From positions 1 through 6,513 of the forward strand of contig DRGT01000172.1 of assembly GCA_011055585.1 (NCBI GenBank): a stretch of DNA of 6,513 bases, read 5' to 3'. Origin of the DNA: Candidatus Nitrosopumilus sp. (lineage in GTDB: Archaea > Thermoproteota > Nitrososphaeria > Nitrososphaerales > Nitrosopumilaceae). The notes under the pieces are model-generated. The model was not told the origin of the DNA, searched no databases, and worked only from the letters and a program-made list of their open reading frames with translations. This document shows, in pieces, positions 1 to 4,696 of the stretch (position 1 is its first letter; the number at the start of each line of letters is the position of its first letter). A program made the translations under genes and the position numbers.

Positions 1-163
1 AAAATTGAATTGAAAGCTCTGAATCAGAATCATAACCACCAAAGATCTCTTTATACATCTCTGCTATTCTTTCGGGAGTTTCTCGTAATCCCTCTCTAGT
101 TGGGTCCTCTCCTAGTTCTATGATTAATTCTCTAACTAATTTCTTAATTCGATCTTTATCCAA
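1..163 (-). CDS. folE: GTP cyclohydrolase I (FolE), N-terminal part, cut by window edge
   Basis: The minus-strand frame gives about 54 residues ending at the window edge. It contains the N-terminal signature of GTP cyclohydrolase [21 protein letters not shown] followed by KEIFGGY. The enzyme converts GTP to 7,8-dihydroneopterin triphosphate, the first step toward both tetrahydropterins and 7-deazaguanine (archaeosine) bases, which fits the adjacent queE. The catalytic Cys/His residues lie beyond the edge. I place the start at a TTG (163-161), giving [13 protein letters not shown], because no ATG or GTG occurs in frame downstream of the queE stop. The frame is open all the way back to that stop at 242, so a non-standard upstream start cannot be excluded. 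No Shine-Dalgarno or convincing TATA box is visible, so co-transcription with queE is likely. Confidence 0.85.
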   Translation of the reverse strand, partial: MDKDRIKKLVRELIIELGEDPTREGLRETPERIAEMYKEIFGGYDSDSELSIQF

Positions 164-241
164 TTTATCAATTAGATGGATTTTTGGTTGTATTTGAAGT
201 TTAGTAGTTTTCTGCCTAATCCCTAAACAATTTGGTGATAG

Positions 242-955
242 TTATGGTGCTCCCATAATTTTCTGCAATTGTGGAACAATTCTGACTTCATTGTAGTATG
301 GATAAACAAGATCGTAAAGTTTTAGAAGACATTCTAAACTTGGTTCTGAAACACCATAAGTTGGTTGTATAATAAAACCAGCAAGATCTTCTTTTGATAC
401 TACTTTGAATGTGTCATTTAGTAATTTCTTAAATGACTCTACTGTAGTTTTTGAGCTAACTACAATTTTGATATATGTTTTCTTTTTTGCAGTAATTGAA
501 GAACTAAGACATTCAAGGACATTTTTAATATAGTTTGGATAATGTTTTGAATCAATAAATTCAGAATCTTCAGTTTTGAATTCTATTTTTACAAAATCAA
601 TGAAAGGTAAAACATGATTGAATTTTTTAGAATCAAAACATGCTGATTCCAGATAAGTGGGAATATTCAGTGACTGTATGTGTTTTGCCATCTCAGCAAC
701 AGCTTCGTGTTGTATGAGTGGATCTCCTCCTGTGAAATTTACTTTGTAAGTTTTGTCTTCAAGTTCTTTTTCAATTAAGCTGCAAGCGTCATCAATTGTA
801 TATTCATTTCCAGAATCTAAGGGAAGGGCATCTAATGTATCGCAATAAAAGCAGGTAAAGGGACATCCAGCTAATCTTACAAAAAGAGTCTTTGTTCCAT
901 AAAGAATTCCTTCTCCTTCTACCGATGTGAATATTTCAAATAGCCTTACTTTCAA
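242..955 (-). CDS. queE: 7-carboxy-7-deazaguanine synthase (QueE), radical SAM
   Basis: This 237-residue protein is a compact radical SAM enzyme. The 4Fe-4S site is the canonical C31-x3-C35-x2-C38 (GCPFTCFYC). The N-terminus KVRLFEIFTSVEGEG is the family hallmark, and TGGDPL at 75-80 is the SAM-binding GGE-type motif with Asp in place of the commoner Glu. QueE converts 6-carboxy-5,6,7,8-tetrahydropterin to 7-carboxy-7-deazaguanine, which in archaea feeds preQ0 and then archaeosine at tRNA position 15. The start is a TTG (955-953). An in-frame stop lies a few codons upstream, and the motif begins immediately after the start, so this choice is secure. folE follows 78 bases downstream. The length is usual for the family. 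Identification is by motif only, but the combination with folE makes it strong. Confidence 0.93.
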   Translation of the reverse strand: MKVRLFEIFTSVEGEGILYGTKTLFVRLAGCPFTCFYCDTLDALPLDSGNEYTIDDACSLIEKELEDKTYKVNFTGGDPLIQHEAVAEMAKHIQSLNIPTYLESACFDSKKFNHVLPFIDFVKIEFKTEDSEFIDSKHYPNYIKNVLECLSSSITAKKKTYIKIVVSSKTTVESFKKLLNDTFKVVSKEDLAGFIIQPTYGVSEPSLECLLKLYDLVYPYYNEVRIVPQLQKIMGAP

Positions 956-977
956 TTGATTCCATAAACTCTAGTCA

Positions 978-986
978 TTATTTATT
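978..986 (-). promoter_or_regulatory. TATA-like box for queE
   Basis: On the minus strand AATAAATAA ends 22 bases before the queE TTG. That spacing puts the expected archaeal transcription start at or next to the start codon, consistent with a leaderless queE(-folE) mRNA. It is inferred from spacing and composition only. Confidence 0.45.
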
Positions 987-1014
987 CAATTGTTCTAAAA
1001 TTGATTCGGAGATG

Positions 1015-1209
1015 TCAATGCATGACTGGTTCTTTTGTGTAGAATAAACCGGCAATGAAAAAAACAGCACCAAGAATTCCTATCAGACTCCCAACAAATT
1101 CTACCGTACTTCCCATTTCGGCTTCAGCTGGTGCCCATAACAATGCAATTAATGCACCAACAACCATCATTGGAATTCCAACGCCTACACAAATTGCTTT
1201 AGAAGCCAT
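1015..1209 (-). CDS. small two-helix membrane protein, function unknown
   Basis: I do not recognise the family. Starting from the ATG at 1209-1207 the product is 64 residues (MASKAICVGVG...). It has two hydrophobic helices, about residues 5-26 (ICVGVGIPMMVVGALIALLW) and about 36-57 (VEFVGSLIGILGAVFFIAGL), joined by a short acidic loop with PAEAEMGS, and ends in YTKEPVMH. A TTG two codons upstream (1215) is possible, but the ATG sits at the expected distance from a TATA-like box and is preferred. It appears to be transcribed alone: 59 bases separate it from queE, which has its own promoter signal, and 77 from the upstream secreted-protein gene. The Gly/Ala-rich helices and short loop suggest a helical hairpin in the cytoplasmic membrane. 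No catalytic or metal-binding residues are visible. Confidence 0.75.
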   Translation of the reverse strand: MASKAICVGVGIPMMVVGALIALLWAPAEAEMGSTVEFVGSLIGILGAVFFIAGLFYTKEPVMH

Positions 1210-1228
1210 GCTCAATGCTGTTTAGAAA

Positions 1229-1238
1229 ATGTATATGA
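1229..1238 (-). promoter_or_regulatory. TATA-like box for the two-helix membrane protein
   Basis: The minus-strand sequence TCATATACAT is centred about 24 bases upstream of the ATG at 1209, which predicts a leaderless or nearly leaderless transcript. This supports the ATG over the slightly upstream TTG. Confidence 0.45.
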
Positions 1239-1286
1239 AGTTTATGATAATTTAACTGGATTTGTTTTGCTTGCACTGATTTCAGT

Positions 1287-1637
1287 TTATTGACTGAGAT
1301 CAACTATGAGTTGCTTTGCAGAGGTGATCTTATTTTCAGAATCATAGGTTATCGCATAGAGCATTGCATTTGAACTATTAGGGAATGGAGTTACATTGCT
1401 GAATGTTATACTATCACCAGTTGTAAATTTTTCAGTATTTGGATAACAGCTGACACAACCTATTTTGTAATTTGTTGCTTTATCATCATGATTCCAAGTA
1501 ATTTTAACAGTTGCAGAATTACCATCATAATTCGATACAGATATTCTAATATTATCAAGTGATTCAGCAAATGCAGGATTACCTAAAAACACACTAGCCA
1601 CTAAGATTAACAAGCCTAATGATGCAATAACTTTCAA
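1287..1637 (-). CDS. secreted FN3-like beta-sandwich protein
   Basis: The 116-residue product begins with a classic Sec signal peptide: K2, hydrophobic core about 5-18, and AFA-ES at 22-26 with likely cleavage after A24. The mature part of about 92 residues has a fibronectin-type-III/Ig-like strand pattern: VKITW around W48, TNYKIGC, SITFSNVTPF near 76-85, MLYAITYDS at 92-100 and a final strand ending IVDL. A CVSC pair (C61, C64) could be a disulfide or metal site. The start is TTG, and its TTGA overlaps the TGA stop of the upstream membrane regulator by four bases; a GGAGG lies seven bases before it. Translation is therefore probably coupled to the regulator, suggesting that the two work together outside the cell membrane. 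Its ligand or partner is unknown. Confidence 0.8.
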   Translation of the reverse strand: MKVIASLGLLILVASVFLGNPAFAESLDNIRISVSNYDGNSATVKITWNHDDKATNYKIGCVSCYPNTEKFTTGDSITFSNVTPFPNSSNAMLYAITYDSENKITSAKQLIVDLSQ

Positions 1638-2641
1638 TTCTCTTCCTCCAAATCATTTCTTAATTTAACTAGGTTTTGCAAGTCTTTTTTAACAATCTCA
1701 ATAATTCCTTGTCTTTCAAGTCTCTTAACAGCCCTCCACATGGTGGTTCTAGGTTGAAGGAATTTTTTTCTTAATTCGCTTTCAAAGGCTTGGCCACCAT
1801 TATTGAAAATAAAATTAATCAATTCTTTATCATCTTCTCGTAAATCAGGTCGTAGATTGAATATCGTTTCTGGGTCTATGGGTTTTCCAGTTTCAACCAT
1901 AGTTGTAGTTGTAATTCTTTCAGGTTTCTTTTTAGACCTTCTGAGTAATACTGCTCCAATTGCGCCAGCAGCTGCAACAGCACCTCCAATTACAATCAAG
2001 GTACTATCAAATTCGTTTTCAAGAGTTGGTGTAGGAGGAAACATAGTTGATGTTCCAAATACATAATTTATTTCAGAAGAGCCACTTGGAAGTAATAGTT
2101 TAGTTCTCTCATCAACAATTTCCATGTTAAGTGGTAAAGCACTCATTCCAACAATTACTGAGTTTTCAGGCATCAGTAGAGTATAGTCAGTTGTAGCATC
2201 CAAAGTGAATGTCCAAATTCTTCCCTCTTTTGAAACTAAATCGTGAATATCATAATTTATTGAAATTGTGGATGAGCCAAATGTTCCAACTGTAGCAACA
2301 TCATTTGTAATTTCAACAGAAAGCAAAACATCATTTTCTCCTATTGCAACAAAGTTATCAATTTCATTACCAAAAAGACTCAATGCAAAGTCTACTTCCA
2401 AAGAATCTACTTCAATTTCTGAAGTGATGTGAGTTGAGCCATCAGAATAAATGATTAGATCCATGCTCTTGGTTAAGCTATGTGAATTCTGAAATGGCAT
2501 AGCAATTGCCATTATAATCAAGCCAGCCAAAAGAATGGGCAATTTAGCCATCGTTTGGAGAATACTTTCAGTCCTTACAAAAAGCATTCCATCCTCTAGG
2601 ATAGACTCCTGCCTATGTAGAGGGTTCAATTGTTGATTCAT
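1634..2641 (-). CDS. membrane-anchored winged-helix regulator with external domain (COG2512-like)
   Basis: The layout of this 335-residue protein is a hydrophobic segment at about 33-50 (signal peptide or anchor), a beta-rich external domain at about 55-210, a Pro/Thr spacer (FPPTPTLENE), a transmembrane helix at about 214-233, a basic stop-transfer RRSKKK at 234-239, and a C-terminal winged helix at about 265-335. The latter includes INFIFNNGGQAFESELRKKF, then PRTTMWRAVKRLERQGIIEI. This matches predicted archaeal membrane-associated one-component regulators, in which an outside domain could signal to a DNA-binding domain inside. The ATG at 2641 gives a 30-residue polar leader before the hydrophobic segment. 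M19 (preceded by GAGG) or M31 (ideal signal peptide start) are credible alternatives. It lies six bases after the small regulator and overlaps the secreted-protein start. The target genes are unknown. Confidence 0.85.
   Translation of the reverse strand: MNQQLNPLHRQESILEDGMLFVRTESILQTMAKLPILLAGLIIMAIAMPFQNSHSLTKSMDLIIYSDGSTHITSEIEVDSLEVDFALSLFGNEIDNFVAIGENDVLLSVEITNDVATVGTFGSSTISINYDIHDLVSKEGRIWTFTLDATTDYTLLMPENSVIVGMSALPLNMEIVDERTKLLLPSGSSEINYVFGTSTMFPPTPTLENEFDSTLIVIGGAVAAAGAIGAVLLRRSKKKPERITTTTMVETGKPIDPETIFNLRPDLREDDKELINFIFNNGGQAFESELRKKFLQPRTTMWRAVKRLERQGIIEIVKKDLQNLVKLRNDLEEEN
1645..1649 (-). promoter_or_regulatory. strong Shine-Dalgarno fixing the TTG start at 1637
   Basis: GGAGG on the minus strand lies seven bases before the TTG and inside the last codons of the upstream gene, where it encodes part of the EEE run. 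Most other genes here look leaderless, so a full SD at an overlapping start decides the TTG and points to internal re-initiation on a polycistronic mRNA. Confidence 0.75.
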
Positions 2642-2647
2642 TTTTGC

Positions 2648-2935
2648 TTAATACCTTAGATTCATGGATTCGACAAGACTTTGAAATCTTCTGAATTCCT
2701 GGAAAAATTGAAGTCCTTTCTCAGTAATCATAAAGACTCGGTTTCTGTCGTTTTTTATGGAATCTACCAATCCAGCAGTGACAAGCTTATCACATTTGTC
2801 TAGTACGGCATAATGTGAGAGGTTTGCCCTTCTTGAAATTGCAGATACGATGACTCCATCACGTCCACCTTCCATAGTAACGTCAAGGATGTCACCCATG
2901 ATGCCCATTTCGGATCTGTATTGTTGTTTTGACAT
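2648..2935 (-). CDS. small winged-helix transcriptional regulator (HTH_45-like)
   Basis: This 95-residue cytoplasmic protein begins with a helix RSEMGIMGDILDVTMEGG, continues with the HTH at about 28-52 (VIVSAISRRANLSHYAVLDK), then a helix CDKLVTAGLVDSI, a short wing, and the characteristic ITEKGLQFFQEFRRF at 70-84. The order matches the archaeal HTH_45 / COG3432 family of stand-alone winged-helix regulators, which usually act as dimers. The ATG at 2935 is clear. It is the first gene of a likely operon with the membrane regulator six bases downstream. The divergent intergenic region just upstream carries a tandem 12-bp repeat and an A/T dyad that are natural candidates for its own operator. 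That link is an inference. There is no sensor domain, so any signal would come through a partner or from the membrane regulator. Confidence 0.85.
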   Translation of the reverse strand: MSKQQYRSEMGIMGDILDVTMEGGRDGVIVSAISRRANLSHYAVLDKCDKLVTAGLVDSIKNDRNRVFMITEKGLQFFQEFRRFQSLVESMNLRY

Positions 2936-2955
2936 GGCATACTATACGACTGCTT

Positions 2956-2963
2956 GCTTTATG
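2956..2963 (-). promoter_or_regulatory. TATA-like box for the regulator/membrane cassette
   Basis: The minus-strand CATAAAGC is centred about 25 bases before the ATG at 2935, predicting a leaderless transcript. It is a weak match to the archaeal TATA consensus and is supported mainly by position. Confidence 0.35.
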
Positions 2964-2982
2964 AGGAACATCTTGAAACATT

Positions 2983-3004
2983 AAAGCGGAACACAAAGCG
3001 GAAC
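2983..3004. repeat. tandem 12-bp direct repeat, possible operator
   Basis: AAAGCGGAAC occurs twice, at 2983-2992 and 2995-3004, separated by AC, a period of 12 bp. It is the most GC-rich patch of the 177-bp divergent intergenic region. It lies about 20 bp upstream of the TATA-like box of the winged-helix regulator and about 70 bp upstream of the TATA box of the coiled-coil gene. This is a plausible regulator-binding site, but no binding protein is known. Confidence 0.6.
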
Positions 3005-3026
3005 GACTGTTTTACTCCAAAAAATT

Positions 3027-3047
3027 TCAAAAAAAGAGATTTTTTGA
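3027..3047. repeat. A/T dyad (perfect 8-bp inverted repeat)
   Basis: TCAAAAAA (3027-3034) and TTTTTTGA (3040-3047) are perfect inverted copies around a 5-base centre, AGAGA. The A-tract/T-tract form could be an operator or bent DNA. Lying between divergent promoters, it is unlikely to be a terminator. Confidence 0.4.
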
Positions 3048-3073
3048 TGCGGGGAAAAATTTCTAAGGATTCG

Positions 3074-3082
3074 TATATTTAA
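3074..3082 (+). promoter_or_regulatory. TATA box for the coiled-coil repeat protein
   Basis: TATATTTAA is a good archaeal TATA box. Its centre is about 35 bases before the ATG at 3113, predicting a start near 3104 and a leader of roughly nine bases. Confidence 0.55.
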
Positions 3083-3112
3083 TAACGTCCTTTAGGTACG
3101 ATTCAATTAGTC

Positions 3113-3694
3113 ATGGTTGGACTATTTGATCGCTTCAAGAAGGTATTTGAAGATGAAGAAGAGGGTGAAATGGTTGAAGAAGAAGCTCCTAAAACATCTT
3201 TAGAACCTGAACCAGAGTCTGAAGTAGAATCATACTCGGAGCCAGAACCTGAACCTGAACAAACACCAGAGGTAGCTACTGAACCACAACCAGAACCTCA
3301 AACTGAGTCCTTTGAACCTCAATCATCATCAGCTAGTTCCATTGGAATAGATGTTCTGATGGACAAACGAGTCAAGCTTGAGGAAGCCATTGATTATGTT
3401 GGTGTAATGATTAAAAATCTAAAAGACAAAAGAACAAAGCTAGAAAAAGAAATTGAAGATGAATCTGTTGATATTAAAAATCTAAAAGAAAAACTGGTCA
3501 AAGTTAGAGAATACATTGATGAAGAAAATAAGGGAATTGACGATTTGACTAGGAAGAGATCTCAGGTAGAAGGTGAGGCTGATGAGGTAGGAAATGTCAT
3601 CAATGATCTAAAAAACAAATTATCTGGTATTGATAATGTTGTTGATACTGAAGGTAAAAAAGTTCAGAGCTTTAAACAATCAAGACCAGAATAA
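3113..3694 (+). CDS. acidic coiled-coil protein with five 21-residue repeats, beside CdvB
   Basis: I do not recognise the family. The 193 residues have three parts. First is an amphipathic N-terminal helix, MVGLFDRFKKVFEDEEE, like short membrane-touching helices at the N-terminus of FtsY. Next is a Glu/Pro-rich disordered linker at about 22-72 (EPEPE runs). Last is a coiled coil at 79-193. The coiled coil consists of five tandem 21-residue units starting at I79, I100, I121, I142 and I163, plus a partial sixth at V184; each starts I-x-x-L or similar. Three heptads per unit give an uninterrupted register with hydrophobic residues at unit positions 1, 4, 11 and 15. There is no signal peptide or membrane helix, so it is probably cytoplasmic and possibly membrane-associated. 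It converges on a CdvB paralogue with 32 bases between. A role in division or cell envelope organisation is possible but unproven. Confidence 0.85.
   Translation: MVGLFDRFKKVFEDEEEGEMVEEEAPKTSLEPEPESEVESYSEPEPEPEQTPEVATEPQPEPQTESFEPQSSSASSIGIDVLMDKRVKLEEAIDYVGVMIKNLKDKRTKLEKEIEDESVDIKNLKEKLVKVREYIDEENKGIDDLTRKRSQVEGEADEVGNVINDLKNKLSGIDNVVDTEGKKVQSFKQSRPE
3347..3661 (+). repeat. five tandem 63-bp coding repeats
   Basis: Five units of exactly 63 bp (21 codons) begin at 3347, 3410, 3473, 3536 and 3599. Units two and three share 17 identical bases at their start (3410-3426 and 3473-3489), so the duplication is visible in DNA as well as protein, at least for that pair. The outer units have diverged at the base level but keep length and heptad register. 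Confidence 0.8.
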
Positions 3695-3699
3695 AATTA

Positions 3700-3739
3700 A
3701 AATTTCGATTTTTTCGAAAAACGATTTTACATAAATCGT
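3700..3739. terminator. shared terminator region between convergent genes
   Basis: ACGATTT (3721-3727) and AAATCGT (3733-3739) form a 7-bp stem with a 5-base loop spanning the stop codon of the CdvB-like gene. On the minus strand the stem is followed directly by a T-run. On the plus strand the T-rich GATTTTTTC lies about 15 bases after the stop of the coiled-coil gene, matching the T-tract terminators of archaea. The 12-bp palindrome TTTTTCGAAAAA lies between. Confidence 0.5.
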
Positions 3740-4371
3740 GAAGTTGTAGAGGGGATTTCAGAATCCATAGGTGTGTCTGGGAATTTGTTATCTACGGTGG
3801 TTTCAGCAACAGCTGCTGCCTCTTGTAGAATCTTGTCCGATTCAGCATTTGTTGATTCATCAATACCAAATGTTGCATCTCCTGAGAATGTCTCAGTCAT
3901 TAGACCACCTAACATTTCAGCCATATTATTAATCTCTTGTTCAGCACCTGGCATGAATTTTGAAAGTGATGATTTAAGATTCTTCATTAGACCAATTGTT
4001 GGCATGATTGTCACCACAGTGTCGCCAAGGTCATGGGCTGTAGTTAATCGTAATTCAATTTGTTCTAATGCCATCCTAGCATTACCTAGGATTTTTGAAA
4101 CTTTACGAATTTCAGCTAATTCATTTGATAATACTTTACTTGTTTGAGTATCATGTTGTTGAGTTGCAATAACAACTCTTTGGAAAATTTTCTCGTCTCT
4201 TTCTTTTAATTTTGAAAGCATGTTATCTAGTTTAGAAATTTGTGCTTGTAGTCTCTTAATTGCCATCTCAACTCTTGGCTTTAGAGAACCCTTTGGTTTG
4301 AGGGCATCATTAATCCTCTCTGTTAATCCTGGAGTTGGTGGTTTAGACCACTTATTCTGAAAACCAGTCAC
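3727..4371 (-). CDS. cdvB: CdvB-family ESCRT-III-like division protein
   Basis: The 214-residue protein has the Snf7/ESCRT-III pattern of archaeal CdvB: a polar N-terminus (FQNKWSKPPTPGLTERI), a long basic helix about 32-68 (KPRVEMAIKRLQAQISKLDN then MLSKLKERDEKIFQRVV), a second long helix about 70-112 rich in polar residues, an acidic helical region about 120-190, and a flexible tail. These proteins polymerise on the membrane at midcell and are remodelled by the Vps4-like ATPase CdvC. The Pro-containing tail (KFPDTPMDSEIPS, 196-208) could be a divergent MIM2-like CdvC-binding motif; that is my inference. No CdvA-binding winged helix is evident after the core. The start is GTG (4371). Members of this phylum carry several CdvB paralogues, so whether this is the principal one cannot be decided here. 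Confidence 0.85.
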   Translation of the reverse strand: MTGFQNKWSKPPTPGLTERINDALKPKGSLKPRVEMAIKRLQAQISKLDNMLSKLKERDEKIFQRVVIATQQHDTQTSKVLSNELAEIRKVSKILGNARMALEQIELRLTTAHDLGDTVVTIMPTIGLMKNLKSSLSKFMPGAEQEINNMAEMLGGLMTETFSGDATFGIDESTNAESDKILQEAAAVAETTVDNKFPDTPMDSEIPSTTSRFM

Positions 4372-4392
4372 GAGGGATGCTCTAATTTTAGA

Positions 4393-4417
4393 TTATTAAT
4401 TTCCAATGTTAAATATG
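4393..4417 (-). promoter_or_regulatory. promoter region of the CdvB-like gene
   Basis: Two TATA-like boxes lie on the minus strand. CATATTTAA at about 4417-4409 would give a leader of roughly 17 bases, and AATTAATAA at 4401-4393 would give a leaderless GTG start at 4371. The sequence alone does not decide between them. Confidence 0.4.
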
Positions 4418-4444
4418 ATTTACCGCGCATAAAATTTTACTAAC

Positions 4445-4478
4445 AAAAAATGTACAAAATTGCAATGATACAGCAATT
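4445..4478 (-). terminator. hairpin plus T-tract after the zinc-finger gene
   Basis: On the minus strand AATTGC and GCAATT (plus coordinates 4473-4478 and 4458-4463) form a 6-bp stem starting at the stop codon of the zinc-finger gene. It is followed by T-rich sequence including a run of six T (4450-4445), a good archaeal terminator layout. Confidence 0.5.
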
Positions 4479-4581
4479 AGAGATTCAAAACGGTTGTTCT
4501 TTGGGGATGAATCTTTTTGATATGAGTATGCACCATAAAATCATTAATCAGGGCTTCGCCACAAAGAGGACATTTGACCAT
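4477..4581 (-). CDS. 34-residue C2H2 zinc-finger microprotein
   Basis: An ATG (4581-4579) opens a 34-codon frame ending in TAA at 4479-4477. The peptide begins MVKCPLCGEALINDF and continues MVHTHIKKIHPQ. It contains C4-x2-C7-x12-H20-x4-H25, exactly the spacing of a classical C2H2 zinc finger, followed by a nine-residue tail (PQRTTVLNL). The finger fills nearly the whole protein, so it should bind one Zn and may contact nucleic acid or a protein partner. A TATA-like box 30 bases upstream and a hairpin/T-tract immediately downstream frame it as an independent transcription unit. It is divergent from tfb, sharing a 115-bp intergenic region. Single-finger archaeal microproteins are known as a class, but I do not recognise this one. 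Regulation of, or by, the neighbouring TFB is speculation. Confidence 0.75.
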   Translation of the reverse strand: MVKCPLCGEALINDFMVHTHIKKIHPQRTTVLNL

Positions 4582-4605
4582 TTTATGTTTGAGTTAAAAA
4601 AAATG

Positions 4606-4615
4606 TATTTAAATA
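4606..4615 (-). promoter_or_regulatory. palindromic TATA box for the zinc-finger gene
   Basis: TATTTAAATA is a near-consensus TATA box, centred 30 bases before the ATG at 4581, predicting a start within a few bases of that ATG. It is a perfect palindrome, so orientation must come from flanking BRE sequence. Its presence is good support that the microprotein gene is real. Confidence 0.6.
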
Positions 4616-4622
4616 TTGTTTT

Positions 4623-4640
4623 TTAGCCAAAATTAGCCAA
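4623..4640. repeat. direct repeat TTAGCCAA x2, 10-bp period
   Basis: TTAGCCAA occurs at 4623-4630 and 4633-4640, one helical turn apart, between the divergent promoters of the zinc-finger gene and tfb. Same-face spacing suits cooperative protein binding. It may be an operator or chance in AT-rich DNA. Confidence 0.4.
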
Positions 4641-4660
4641 TTTAGTGAATTAACTCAATC

Positions 4661-4667
4661 TTTTTAT
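4661..4667 (+). promoter_or_regulatory. TATA-like box for tfb
   Basis: TTTTTAT is centred about 33 bases before the ATG at 4697, giving an expected start near 4690 and a leader of about seven bases. Confidence 0.45.
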
Positions 4668-4696
4668 CAGCTATCAAATGACCAAATCTAGATTTT

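Noticed and set aside
1803..2066. Plus-strand open frame of 87 residues
   Set aside because: Antisense shadow of the membrane regulator, with no promoter and no recognisable domain.
3229..3310. Imperfect CCAGAACCTGAACC-type nucleotide repeats as a separate repeat element
   Set aside because: They simply encode the Glu/Pro-rich linker of the coiled-coil protein; low-complexity coding explains them.
3773..4147. Plus-strand open frame of 124 residues
   Set aside because: Antisense to the well-supported CdvB-family gene; its open state follows from that gene's codon use.
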